Source: Rhodovulum sp.
GTDB taxonomy: Bacteria > Pseudomonadota > Alphaproteobacteria > Rhodobacterales > Rhodobacteraceae
Assembly (NCBI GenBank): GCA_020637615.1
Contig: JACKKC010000016.1
Coordinates: 8,127 to 72,126 of the forward strand
Direction of reading: 5' to 3'
Length of the DNA stretch: 64,000 bases
Shown: positions 9,361 to 17,554 of the stretch, one piece after another
Layout: each line of letters begins with the position of its first letter
How positions within the stretch are numbered: the first letter of the stretch is position 1
Translations under genes and position numbers: made by a program
The notes under the pieces: generated by a model
Told to the model about the DNA's origin: nothing
Seen by the model: only the letters and a program-made list of their open reading frames with translations
The model's database searches: none

Positions 9361-9546
9361 CACCCGGGTCTTCGGACCCGTGGCATCGTGCGGGTCGCGG
9401 GGGTCCCAGGACATCCGGCAGAAGCGGCGCCCGACGGCAGTGGGGTGCGTTCGCGGTTCCGCGTCGGATTGCCCGGGCCCCGCACTTGGGGTCTAGCCCG
9501 CACGAACCGGTCGGGAGGGTCCTTTGAGGGGAGGGCCCTCCCGATC
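9361..9546. other. Hairpin-rich non-coding stretch between ahcY and rpoZ
   Basis: The 558-bp gap between ahcY and rpoZ shows no credible gene. It holds CGGGTC-TTCG-GACCCG (9365-9380), a UUCG-capped hairpin, and a 10-bp stem GGGAGGGTCC (9513-9522) with GGGCCCTCCC (9533-9542). Such density of stems may mark a structured RNA or leader, but I could not match it to tmRNA, RNase P RNA, SRP RNA or 6S RNA. Confidence 0.35.
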
Positions 9547-9611
9547 GTGTTGCGCGGCGGGCGGGTATCGCCGGGGCGATGCGCGATCCATTCACCGGCC
9601 AAGCACGGGGC

Positions 9612-9641
9612 TTGTGCGAAGCGCCTCGGTCTGTGCTAGAC
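9612..9641 (+). promoter_or_regulatory. Candidate promoter for rpoZ
   Basis: TTGTGC (9612-9617) and CTAGAC (9636-9641) with 18-bp spacing lie about 118 bases upstream of rpoZ. The match is weak. Confidence 0.25.
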
Positions 9642-9758
9642 TTGGCAGCACGTGATCTGGGGGGTGTCCGGTCCGGCTTCGCCGTCGGGGGCTTGCGTTC
9701 GGCCTTGCCGACCGCTAAGTGCTGCACTTTCCTGAACCACGGGATCTGGAGGTCCGCC

Positions 9759-10106
9759 ATGGCCCGCGTAACCGTCGAAGACTGCGTCGACAAGGTACCG
9801 AATCGTTTCGAGCTCGTCATGCTCGCGGCCCATCGCGCGCGCTCGCTGGCCTCCGGGGCGCCGCTGACCGTCTCGCGGGACAACGACAAGAACCCGGTGG
9901 TGGCGCTGCGCGAGATCGCCGACGAGACCCTGACCGCCGACCAGCTGCGCGAGAGCGCGATCGAGAGCTTCCAGCGGCAGATCGAAGTGGACGAGCCCGA
10001 GGAGGACGTCATGACCCTCCTCGTCGCCAATGACGCGCCCGCCGAGGACGACATGTCCGAAGAGCGGCTGCTGCGGGCGCTGATGGAGGCTCAGGGCGAG
10101 AACTGA
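9759..10106 (+). CDS. rpoZ: DNA-directed RNA polymerase omega subunit
   Basis: This 115-aa omega subunit helps assemble and stabilise the beta' subunit and forms part of a ppGpp-binding site in several bacteria. The N-terminus M-A-R-V-T-V-E-D-C-V-D-K-V-P-N-R-F-E-L-V followed by M-L-A-A-H-R-A-R is canonical. The C-terminal acidic tail is typical of alphaproteobacteria. The start is fixed by CTGGAGG nine bases upstream. It is directly followed by the ppGpp synthetase/hydrolase gene rsh, a conserved neighbourhood that fits the functional link between omega and ppGpp. Confidence 0.97.
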   Translation: MARVTVEDCVDKVPNRFELVMLAAHRARSLASGAPLTVSRDNDKNPVVALREIADETLTADQLRESAIESFQRQIEVDEPEEDVMTLLVANDAPAEDDMSEERLLRALMEAQGEN

Positions 10107-10186
10107 GATCCATCCCAGCCCCCCTGACCGCGAGCGATGCCACGCCCGTCCGCACGGGCGCTGACGGGCTGATTCCGGTCGAGGCT

Positions 10187-12322
10187 GTGACCTCGCTGAT
10201 GCGCTCCTACAACCCCCGCTGCGCGGTGGGGGTGATCGAGGCCGCCTACGACTACGGGCGACGGATGCACGAGGGCCAGTTCCGCACTTCCGGCGAGCCC
10301 TATTTCACCCATCCCGTCGCGGTGGCGATGCTGCTCGCCGAGCAGCGGCTCGACGACAACACCATCATCACCGCCCTGCTGCACGACACGATCGAGGACA
10401 CCGGCTCGACCTACAACGAGATCGCGCTGCGCTTCGGGGACGAGGTGGCGCAGCTGGTCGACGGGGTGACCAAGCTCACCAATCTCGAACTCTCCCAGGT
10501 CGGCAATGCCCAGGCGGAGAATTTCCGCAAGCTCCTGATGGCGATGTCGAAGGACCTGCGCGTGCTGCTGGTCAAGCTCGCCGACCGGCTGCACAACATG
10601 CGCACCATCCGCCACCTGCCCCCGGAGAAGCAGGTGCGCAAGGCGCGCGAGACCATGGACATCTTCGCGCCGCTCGCCGGCCGCATGGGCATGCAGTGGA
10701 TGCGCGACGAGCTCGAGGACATCTCCTTCCGCATCCTCAACCCCGAGGCGCGCAATTCGATCATCCGGCGCTTCCTGACGCTCCGGAACGAATCCGGCGA
10801 CGTGATCCCCAAGATCACCGAGGACATCCGCACCGTGCTCGCCGGGGCCGGTGTGACCGCCGAGGTGCTCGGTCGCGAGAAGAAGCCCTATTCCATCTGG
10901 CGCAAGATGGAGGAGAAGAAGGAGGGGTTCTCGCGCCTCTCCGACATCTACGGCTTCCGCATCGTCACCCGCTCGGTGGAGGAATGCTACATGGCGCTCG
11001 GCGCGGTGCACCAGCGCTGGCGCGCGGTGCCGGGGCGCTTCAAGGATTACATCAGCCAGCCGAAGTCGAACGGCTACCGCTCGATCCACACCACGGTCTC
11101 GGGGCGCGACGGCAAGCGGGTCGAGGTGCAGATCCGCACGCTCGAGATGCATGCGGTCGCCGAAAGCGGGGTGGCGGCGCATTGGTCCTACCGCGACGGG
11201 GAGCGCTTCGAGAACCCCTTCGCCGTCGATCCCTTCCGCTGGCTGCGCTCGCTGACCGAGCGCTTCGACGGGGCGGAGGATTCGGAGGATTTCCTCGAGC
11301 ACGTCAAGCTTGAGATGTTCCAGGACCAGGTCTTCTGCTTCACGCCCAAGGGCGAGGTGGTGAAGCTGCCGCGCGGCGCGACGCCGATCGACTTTGCCTA
11401 CGCCATCCACACCCGCATCGGCGACAGCTGCGTGGGCGCCAAGGTCGACGGCAACCGCGTGCCGCTCTGGACCAAGCTCAGGAACGGCCAGTCGGTCACC
11501 ATCATCCGCGCCGAGGGCCAGCGCCCGCAGCCCTCCTGGGAGGACATGGTGATCACCGGGCGGGCGAAATCGGCGATCCGGCGCTCCCTGCGCGGCGAGC
11601 AGCGCGCGACCCAGGTGCGGCTGGGGCGCGAGATCGCCCGGGTGGCGCTCGAGCGGGTCGGCAAGCGGGCCTCCGACAAGGCGCTCGAGGCGGCGGCCAA
11701 GCGGCTGGGACTCGAGGAGGGCGACGACGTGCTCGCCCGGCTCGGCGCAGCGGAGATGACCGGCAAGGATCTCGTCGCGACGCTCTATCCCGAGTTGCAG
11801 CGCGAGCCGCTGCCCGCCGCCGGCGACGGCACCGCCCCGGTGGTCATCGGCCTCGGCTCCGGGCAGGAGGCGCGCCCCGCGCCCTGCTGCAACCCCATCC
11901 CCGGCGAGCGCATCGTCGGCATCGCCGTGCGCGGCAAGGGGGTGATGATCCATGCCATCGACTGCGAGGAACTGGTCGCTTTCGAGGAGGAGCCGGACCG
12001 CTGGATCGACCTGCGTTGGGCGGAGGGTCACTCGCGTCCCGATCATGCGGTGGCGATCGAGATCGCGCTCGCCAACGATGCCGGCGTGCTGGGGCGGATC
12101 TGCACGCTGATCGGCGAGCAGCATGCCAACATCACCGACATCGATTTCACCGATCGTAAACCAGACTTTTACCGCATGATCGTTGAAATCGAGGTGCGGG
12201 ATATGGAACACCTCACCCATGTCCTGACGGCGATCGATGCCGATTCGGACGTGGCGCAGGTCCGACGCTTCCGGAGGACCGCGGCGGCGGCCCGGGGCGG
12301 AGCGGCCCACCGCGGGGATTGA
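10187..12322 (+). CDS. rsh: Bifunctional (p)ppGpp synthetase/hydrolase (RSH family)
   Basis: This 711-aa long RSH protein makes and degrades the stringent-response alarmone (p)ppGpp. Domains in order are: an HD hydrolase (F-T-H-P-V-A-V-A near residue 44 and L-L-H-D-T-I-E-D-T near residue 64), a RelA-type synthetase with R-F-K-D-Y-I-S-Q-P-K-S-N-G-Y-R-S near residue 283, a TGS domain (T-P-I-D-F-A-Y-A-I-H-T), and a C-terminal ACT domain (V-L-G-R-I-C-T-L-I-G-E). The R-F-K-D form of the synthetase motif is the one associated with bifunctional rather than synthetase-only enzymes. The start is GTG at 10187; the frame is open to rpoZ but no better start is seen. Confidence 0.96.
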   Translation: MTSLMRSYNPRCAVGVIEAAYDYGRRMHEGQFRTSGEPYFTHPVAVAMLLAEQRLDDNTIITALLHDTIEDTGSTYNEIALRFGDEVAQLVDGVTKLTNLELSQVGNAQAENFRKLLMAMSKDLRVLLVKLADRLHNMRTIRHLPPEKQVRKARETMDIFAPLAGRMGMQWMRDELEDISFRILNPEARNSIIRRFLTLRNESGDVIPKITEDIRTVLAGAGVTAEVLGREKKPYSIWRKMEEKKEGFSRLSDIYGFRIVTRSVEECYMALGAVHQRWRAVPGRFKDYISQPKSNGYRSIHTTVSGRDGKRVEVQIRTLEMHAVAESGVAAHWSYRDGERFENPFAVDPFRWLRSLTERFDGAEDSEDFLEHVKLEMFQDQVFCFTPKGEVVKLPRGATPIDFAYAIHTRIGDSCVGAKVDGNRVPLWTKLRNGQSVTIIRAEGQRPQPSWEDMVITGRAKSAIRRSLRGEQRATQVRLGREIARVALERVGKRASDKALEAAAKRLGLEEGDDVLARLGAAEMTGKDLVATLYPELQREPLPAAGDGTAPVVIGLGSGQEARPAPCCNPIPGERIVGIAVRGKGVMIHAIDCEELVAFEEEPDRWIDLRWAEGHSRPDHAVAIEIALANDAGVLGRICTLIGEQHANITDIDFTDRKPDFYRMIVEIEVRDMEHLTHVLTAIDADSDVAQVRRFRRTAAAARGGAAHRGD

Positions 12323-12361
12323 GGTTTCGCGCGCCCGGAGGTGGCGAGTCGATCCGGGCAG

Positions 12362-13063
12362 ATGGTATTCAAGAGACGCGACAAGCTCCCCTTCCCGACC
12401 CGGCTCCGCGGGTTCCTGTTCCCGCGGCGCGGCTGGCGGCGCGGGATCGAATATCTCGCCCATCGCATGCGGCGGCTGCCCGACACGCCGCACCGCATCT
12501 CGCTGGGCTTCTCCTGCGGCGTCTTCATGTCCTTCACGCCGTTCTTCGGCCTGCATTTCATCCTGGCGGCGGCGATGGCGCGGCTGATCCGCGGCAACGC
12601 GCTGGCCGCGCTGATCGGCACCGCCGCGGGCAATCCGCTGACCTTTCCCTTCATCGCCTCGATCTCGCTCGGGCTGGGGCGGCGGATCCTCGGCTACGGC
12701 GCCTCGGGGCGGGACTTCCGGCGCATCGCCGAGGGATTCAAGCAGTTCTTCATCGGCCTCTGGGAGAGCGTGCTCAACCTCTTCGGCGCCGGGCATGCCG
12801 ACTGGCACAAGCTCACGCTGCTCCTGCAGGACGTGATCTGGCCCTATTTCGTCGGCGGCCTGCTGCCCGGCCTGGTGGCGGCGATCGCGAGCTACTATCT
12901 GGTGCGGCCGCTGGTGGCGGCCTATCAGGCGGGCCGCCGCGCCCGGCTGCTCGACAAGGCTAAGGCGCGGCTGATGCGCCGCAAACCGGAGGCTGGCGTC
13001 CACGCCCCGCCGCTCTATACTCGCAACGACAGCAAGGCCGCGGGAGGCAAGGGACTGAAATGA
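12362..13063 (+). CDS. DUF2062-domain membrane protein
   Basis: This 233-aa predicted inner-membrane protein has the DUF2062 signature S-F-T-P-F-F-G-L-H-F near residue 58, then G-T-A-A-G-N-P-L-T-F-P. Three to four hydrophobic segments are visible (residues ~52-72, ~88-105, ~165-190). The function of DUF2062 proteins is unknown. It sits between rsh and pdxJ and overlaps pdxJ by four bases (ATGA), so it is cotranscribed. The start at ATG 12362 (M-V-F-K-R-R-D) matches homologues better than the in-frame GTG at 12341. Confidence 0.85.
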   Translation: MVFKRRDKLPFPTRLRGFLFPRRGWRRGIEYLAHRMRRLPDTPHRISLGFSCGVFMSFTPFFGLHFILAAAMARLIRGNALAALIGTAAGNPLTFPFIASISLGLGRRILGYGASGRDFRRIAEGFKQFFIGLWESVLNLFGAGHADWHKLTLLLQDVIWPYFVGGLLPGLVAAIASYYLVRPLVAAYQAGRRARLLDKAKARLMRRKPEAGVHAPPLYTRNDSKAAGGKGLK

Positions 13064-13830
13064 CACGAGGGAATCCGGCCGGAGCGCTGCGGCTCGGGGT
13101 AAACATCGACCATGTGGCCACCGTGCGCAACGCCCGCGGCGCTCCCTTTCCCGACCCGGTACGCGCCGCGCGGCTGGCCGAGGCGGCGGGTGCGGACGGC
13201 ATCACCGCGCATCTGCGCGAGGATCGCCGCCACATCACCGACGCCGACATCGACGCGCTGATGGCGGCGATCACGCTGCCGCTCAACCTCGAGATGGCCG
13301 CGACCCCTGAGATGCAGGCGATCGCGCTGCGCCACCGACCGCATGCGGTCTGCCTCGTGCCGGAGCGGCGCGAGGAGCGCACCACCGAGGGCGGGCTGGA
13401 GGTGGCGCGCGAGGAGAACCGGCTGGCGCATTTCATCGCCCCCCTGCGCGAGGCGGGCTGCCGCGTCTCGATCTTCATCGCCGCCGAGCCCCGGCAGGTC
13501 GAGGCGGCGCATCGCATCGGCGCGCCGGTGATCGAACTCCATACCGGCGCCTATTGCGATGCCGGCCTCGCGGGCGACCTGGCGGCGCGCGACGCCGAGA
13601 TGGAGCGGCTTCGCGCCATGGCCGCCTTCGCCGAGGAACTGGGGCTCGAGGTGCATGCCGGCCACGGGCTCACCTACGACAACGTCGCCCCGGTTGCGGC
13701 GCTGCCCCAGGTGCGCGAACTCAACATCGGGCATTTTCTCGTGGGCGAGGCGATCTTCGTCGGCCTGGAGGCCGCGATCCGGCGCATGCGCGCACTGATG
13801 GATGCGGCGCGCGCCGAAGTGCCCGCCTGA
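13060..13830 (+). CDS. pdxJ: Pyridoxine 5'-phosphate synthase PdxJ
   Basis: This 256-aa TIM-barrel enzyme condenses 1-deoxyxylulose 5-phosphate with 3-amino-2-oxopropyl phosphate to give pyridoxine 5'-phosphate, the last ring-forming step of DXP-dependent vitamin B6 synthesis. Family text includes L-G-V-N-I-D-H-V-A-T-V-R-N-A-R, I-T-A-H-L-R-E-D-R-R-H-I, V-C-L-V-P-E-R-R-E-E, E-L-H-T-G-A-Y and V-H-A-G-H-G-L-T-Y-D-N-V. Its ATG overlaps the DUF2062 stop. In many relatives acpS follows directly; here three genes of other function separate them. Confidence 0.97.
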   Translation: MTRGNPAGALRLGVNIDHVATVRNARGAPFPDPVRAARLAEAAGADGITAHLREDRRHITDADIDALMAAITLPLNLEMAATPEMQAIALRHRPHAVCLVPERREERTTEGGLEVAREENRLAHFIAPLREAGCRVSIFIAAEPRQVEAAHRIGAPVIELHTGAYCDAGLAGDLAARDAEMERLRAMAAFAEELGLEVHAGHGLTYDNVAPVAALPQVRELNIGHFLVGEAIFVGLEAAIRRMRALMDAARAEVPA

Positions 13831-13889
13831 CAATTCCTTCCGGCGGGCGCCGGTCGCGGGACCGGCGCCCGTGCCGAAGGGCCGGTCGC

Positions 13890-14153
13890 TCAGTCGGCCT
13901 TCGCCGCCTTCGGCTTCGCCCGGCGCCGTTTCGGGGCCTCGGCGGCGACGCTCGGCGCGGCTTCGGTCTTGGCGGCGGCGACCTTGCGCCGCGGCTTCGG
14001 CTTGGCGGCCGGTGCCGCCTCGGCGGCGATCTCCGCGCTTGCCGTCATCCAATGCGCCTCGGCGCGGTCGGCGGGGCGCCCCTCGCGCTCCCAGATCATG
14101 TGGGCGCGTTCGCGGATGCGGTGCTCGAGTTCCGTGATCATTCTTGCCTCCAA
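13890..14153 (-). CDS. DUF2934-family small basic protein
   Basis: This 87-aa protein has the DUF2934 core R-I-R-E-R-A-H-M-I-W-E-R-E-G-R-P...H-W near residues 12-35, followed by an Ala/Pro/Lys/Arg-rich tail resembling histone H1-like tails. DUF2934 proteins are widespread in alphaproteobacteria and of unknown function. The basic, disordered tail suggests nucleic-acid contact, which is inference. ATG at 14153 or 14141 could be the start. It reads convergently with pdxJ. Confidence 0.75.
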   Translation of the reverse strand: MEARMITELEHRIRERAHMIWEREGRPADRAEAHWMTASAEIAAEAAPAAKPKPRRKVAAAKTEAAPSVAAEAPKRRRAKPKAAKAD

Positions 14154-14186
14154 AGGGGTCTTCGTCCAATGCGGGCCCAGGATGGG

Positions 14187-15149
14187 TCACCGGGTTCTGC
14201 CGAAACTGGCGCCAGAATGCAACTGCCGGTTGCCGTGTGCGATCTGCCGGAAGGCTCCGGGGGTCAGGTTCGTGGCGCGCCGGAAGTCGCGCTGGAAATG
14301 CGCCTGGTCGGCGTAGCCGCAGCAATAGCCGATCTCCGCGAGGCCGGTATCGACGCCGGTCAGGAGCTCGGTCGCGCGGCGCATACGCGCGCGGCGCAGG
14401 ACGCTCGAGAAGCTGCGCCCCTCGGCATTCAGGCGCCGCTGCAGCGATCGCCCGGAGAGCGCCAGGCGCGCCGCGGCATCGCCGAGCCGCCAACTGCGCC
14501 CGATGTCGCCGGCGAGGAGATCGGCGAGTCGGTCCGAAAGCGCGCCCCCCGCGGCCTCTACTCCTTCGCCCCGGGCCGGTTCCTCCGCCACCCGCTCCGG
14601 CGACCAGCGGACGCGGAAGCGGCGCAGGGTCTCGCCGGACGGCAGGATCACCCCGCGCAGATCCGCCGGCCGCAGGACCTGCGTGCCCACTTCCAGCCGC
14701 GCGTCTTGAAGCCCGACCGCCCCGGCGAGCCCGAGCAGCAGCCCGGCGATCAGGCAGTTCGCGCCGAGGGACGGCGGCACCTCGCCGCCGGAGCGGCGGC
14801 AGTCCCAGCCGGCCGGTGCAACCGGTGCGATCCGGGTTCGGTGGGACGCATGGTGATAGCGCTCGAGCCGCATCCATTTCCCGGCCAGCACATCCGGATC
14901 CGCCGAATGCAGCAGGACCGTCAGGGCCGGGGTTTCGTCGGCGGCCCGGAGATACTGGCCGACCGCGAGCAGGAGGCCCGGCCCGTGGCGCGCCATGACC
15001 CGCGCCACGAGGTCAAGCTTCGCCGCCTCCGGCACGATTGCCTGATCCATCGGATCCGGCCGGCCCGCGCCGCGGAGCAGGTCGGGGTCGACCTCCTCCA
15101 GCGCCCGCACCAGCAGGCTGACGAGGCCGGTGCTCGTGAAACCGTCCAT
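14187..15149 (-). CDS. AraC-family transcriptional regulator
   Basis: This 320-aa regulator has an N-terminal arabinose-binding-like sensing half and a C-terminal AraC double HTH (R-L-A-L-S-G-R-S-L-Q-R-R-L-N-A-E-G near residue 240, then E-I-G-Y-C-C-G-Y-A-D-Q-A-H-F-Q-R-D-F-R near residue 285). The sequence resembles AraC regulators of the PchR/OruR-like group with a DUF-type N-terminus. ATG at 15149 is taken (M-D-G-F-T-S-T-G-L); the frame continues upstream to 15242 but would overlap the promoter of the divergent SDR gene. Control of that neighbour is likely by position. Confidence 0.85.
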   Translation of the reverse strand: MDGFTSTGLVSLLVRALEEVDPDLLRGAGRPDPMDQAIVPEAAKLDLVARVMARHGPGLLLAVGQYLRAADETPALTVLLHSADPDVLAGKWMRLERYHHASHRTRIAPVAPAGWDCRRSGGEVPPSLGANCLIAGLLLGLAGAVGLQDARLEVGTQVLRPADLRGVILPSGETLRRFRVRWSPERVAEEPARGEGVEAAGGALSDRLADLLAGDIGRSWRLGDAAARLALSGRSLQRRLNAEGRSFSSVLRRARMRRATELLTGVDTGLAEIGYCCGYADQAHFQRDFRRATNLTPGAFRQIAHGNRQLHSGASFGRTR

Positions 15150-15253
15150 GCGCGCCTTTCCCGCCCTCACCATGGCGGATTGGCGCGATCCTTCAATCGC
15201 CATCGCCGCCTTTCGGGCATTGACCTCGCAGATCGCAAGCACGGAGGCCGGAG

Positions 15254-15964
15254 ATGGCGCAGGACAGGGGACTGGTGGTGATCAAGGGCGCGAGCCGCGG
15301 CATCGGGCGCGCGCTGGCGCGACGGTTCGAGGAAGCGGGCCATCCGGTGCTCGCCGTCGCCCGGACCCCGGCGGGCGGGGAGGGGGCGGTCGCGGCGGAT
15401 CTGGCGCGCCGGGACGGGGTGGCGGCGGTGGTCGCGGCGGTGCGGGCGCGGGGAATGCCGGTCGAGGTGCTGATCAACAATGCCGGGATGCAGGCCGCCC
15501 TCGACCTGACCGCGCCCGAGGCGGAGCGCGAAGCGGATACCGTGGCGGTGGAGATCGCCCTGAACCTCGCGGCGCCGATCCTGCTCGCGCGGGCGCTCCT
15601 GCCGCTGATGCGGCAGCCGGGCGCGACGATCGTCAACGTCACCTCGCTGGTCTCGCGCCACCCCAAGCCCTCGGCACCGGTCTATTCGGCGGGCAAGGCG
15701 GGCCTCGCCTCCTTCACCGCATCGCTGCGCCACCAGCTGGCGCCGCTCGGGATCCGCGTCATGGAGGCGGTGCCACCGCTTGTGGACACCGCGATGACCG
15801 AGGGCCGCGGCCGGGGCAAGATCCCGCCCGAGGCCATGGCGGAGGCGATCTTCGAGGGCGTGGCGAAGGGCCGCCCGCTGGTGGCGCCCGGCCTCGCCCG
15901 CCGGGTCCTGCTCCTCGACCGGCTCCTGCCGGGCCTGGTGGCCGGGATCCTCGCGCGTTCCTGA
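15254..15964 (+). CDS. Short-chain dehydrogenase/reductase (SDR) family protein
   Basis: This 236-aa Rossmann-fold oxidoreductase has the cofactor motif K-G-A-S-R-G-I-G (the first residue of the usual TGxxxGIG is Lys), the structural motif N-N-A-G near residue 75, and the catalytic Y-S-A-G-K (YxxxK) near residue 141 preceded by T-S in N-V-T-S-L-V-S. It looks like a classical SDR of the DltE type. The substrate cannot be read. It is divergent from the AraC regulator, with about 100 bases between their starts; together they look like a regulated gene and its activator inserted between pdxJ and acpS. Confidence 0.87.
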   Translation: MAQDRGLVVIKGASRGIGRALARRFEEAGHPVLAVARTPAGGEGAVAADLARRDGVAAVVAAVRARGMPVEVLINNAGMQAALDLTAPEAEREADTVAVEIALNLAAPILLARALLPLMRQPGATIVNVTSLVSRHPKPSAPVYSAGKAGLASFTASLRHQLAPLGIRVMEAVPPLVDTAMTEGRGRGKIPPEAMAEAIFEGVAKGRPLVAPGLARRVLLLDRLLPGLVAGILARS

Positions 15965-16043
15965 GGCTCGGGCCTTTCCGTCGCCGCCCGTCCCGGCTAT
16001 GCCCTCTCGGGTCAGGGGGCGCAGCCATGGCGGAAGCTTCTTC

Positions 16044-16445
16044 ATGATCCTCGGCATCGGATCCGACCTCGCCAATATCGAGCGCATCGAGGGCACGATC
16101 GCCCGCTTCGGCACGCGGTTCCTCGACCGGGTGTTCACCGAGCGCGAGAAGGCGACCGCGGAGCGGCGGGCCGAGCGGGCGGCGACCTATGCGAAGCGCT
16201 GGGCCGCCAAGGAGGCCTGTTCCAAGGCGCTGGGCACCGGGCTGCGCATGGGGATCCGCTGGCGCGACATGGGCGTGGTGAACCTCGCGACCGGCCAGCC
16301 GGTGATGGTGCTGGAGGGCTGGGCGGCCGAGCGGCTGGCGGCGATGACCCCCGCGGGCCATCGTGCGGTGGTGCATGTCACCCTGACCGACGACCGCCCC
16401 TGGGCGATGGCCGTGGTGGTGATCGAGGCGCTGCCGGAGACGTGA
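16044..16445 (+). CDS. acpS: Holo-[acyl-carrier-protein] synthase
   Basis: This 133-aa AcpS-type phosphopantetheinyl transferase moves 4'-phosphopantetheine from CoA to apo-ACP for fatty acid synthesis. It has G-I-G-S-D-L-A-N-I-E-R-I with the Mg-binding Asp near residue 8, and K-R-W-A-A-K-E-A-C-S-K-A-L-G-T-G near residue 52 with the second metal Glu and catalytic Lys. Homotrimeric in the family. It heads the acpS-lepB-rnc-era-recO run, separated from lepB by a 320-bp gap that contains repeat B1. Confidence 0.95.
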   Translation: MILGIGSDLANIERIEGTIARFGTRFLDRVFTEREKATAERRAERAATYAKRWAAKEACSKALGTGLRMGIRWRDMGVVNLATGQPVMVLEGWAAERLAAMTPAGHRAVVHVTLTDDRPWAMAVVVIEALPET

Positions 16446-16514
16446 GGCCGCGCGGGGCAGGGCAGTTGCTTCCGGCAACGCGACCGCGTCCGCCCGAATT
16501 CCGGGCGCGCCTGG

Positions 16515-16665
16515 CGCAACCATTCCGCCTGGCGGGCACCGCCGGGCAGCGCCCGACCCGCCCCGTCACGCCGAAGGCGTGCCGCCGGCACGACGCGGGC
16601 GCTTCGCACCCGCCCGGGCCTGGCGCTGCCCTCGTCTTGTTGTGGGGCGGTCGAACAAGAAAGGG
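16515..16665 (-). repeat. Dispersed intergenic repeat family B, copy 1
   Basis: Read on the minus strand, this ~150-bp element matches 62985-63137 on the plus strand. Shared blocks in order are AAGACGAGGGCAGCGCC, GCGAAGCGCCCGCGTCGTGCC, GGCACGCCTTCGGCGTGACG and GGGCGCTGCCCGGCGGTGCC. It contains nested hairpins (CACGCC-TTC-GGCGTG and GGGCGCTGCCC). It occupies the gap between acpS and lepB. Boundaries were set by eye. Confidence 0.8.
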
Positions 16666-16765
16666 TGAACTCCACATGCGACAGCCCTGCGGCGCGCCGC
16701 CGCTCGCCTTGACAGCAACCGGGGCAGGCGCGACAAGGCGGCGGGCCGCGGCAGGATCGGTAGAA

Positions 16766-17554
16766 ATGGCGACCAAGAGCAAGTCCAGGGGCGGTTTCGC
16801 GGAGATGATCAAGACGATCGTCTATGCGCTGCTGCTCGCCGGCGTGATCCGCACCCTCTTCTTCCAGCCCTTCTGGATCCCCTCGGGCTCGATGAAGCCG
16901 ACGCTGCTGATCGGCGATTTCCTCTTCGTCAACAAGATGGCCTACGGCTATTCGAAGCATTCCTGCCCCTTCTCCATGTGCCCCTTCATCGAGGGCCGCT
17001 GGCTCGCCCGCCAGCCCGAGCGGGGCGACGTGGTGGTGTTCAAGCATCCCACCAACGGCACCGACTACATCAAGCGGCTGATCGGCCTGCCCGGCGACAC
17101 GGTGCAGATGATCAACGGCATCCTCTACGTGAATGGCGAAGAATTGCCGCAGGTGCCCGAGGGCGAGTTCATCGAGCCGAACCTGCCGCAGGGGCCGATG
17201 AAGAACCTGCCGCGCTGCTCCAATCGCCCGGTCGAGGTCGGCGGGGATTGCATCAAGGCCGAAGCGATCGAGACCATGCCCGGCGGCCGGCAGCATGCGG
17301 TGCTCGACATCGACGTGGGCTTCGGGGACACCACGCCGGTCTTCACCGTGCCCGAGGGCGAATATTTCTTCATGGGCGACAACCGCGACAATTCGATGGA
17401 CAGCCGCTTCCCCCGCAGCGCCGGCGGCGTGGGCACCGTGCCCTTCGAGAATCTCGTCGGCCGGGCCGACCGGGTGATCTTCTCCTCGGCCGGCAGCTCC
17501 ATGCTGGCCTTCTGGACCTGGCGGCCGGACCGCTTCTTCGTGGGGATCGATTGA
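16766..17554 (+). CDS. lepB: Signal peptidase I
   Basis: This 262-aa type I signal peptidase cleaves Sec and Tat signal peptides on the periplasmic side of the inner membrane. One N-terminal membrane helix (T-I-V-Y-A-L-L-L-A-G-V-I-R-T near residue 17) precedes the catalytic serine in I-P-S-G-S-M-K-P-T near residue 40. The catalytic lysine is in Y-I-K-R-L-I-G-L-P-G-D near residue 100, and box E is G-D-N-R-D-N-S-M-D-S-R. The start is ATG at 16766; the upstream open frame runs through the repeat and is not conserved. A consensus TTGACA at 16709 could be a -35 box but no good -10 follows. Confidence 0.96.
   Translation: MATKSKSRGGFAEMIKTIVYALLLAGVIRTLFFQPFWIPSGSMKPTLLIGDFLFVNKMAYGYSKHSCPFSMCPFIEGRWLARQPERGDVVVFKHPTNGTDYIKRLIGLPGDTVQMINGILYVNGEELPQVPEGEFIEPNLPQGPMKNLPRCSNRPVEVGGDCIKAEAIETMPGGRQHAVLDIDVGFGDTTPVFTVPEGEYFFMGDNRDNSMDSRFPRSAGGVGTVPFENLVGRADRVIFSSAGSSMLAFWTWRPDRFFVGID

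Noticed and set aside
10091..13066. Very long open frame (~990 codons) on the minus strand opposite rsh and DUF2062
   Set aside because: Composition is Arg/His/Asp-rich without domain pattern. It is the antisense shadow of well-defined genes in GC-rich DNA.
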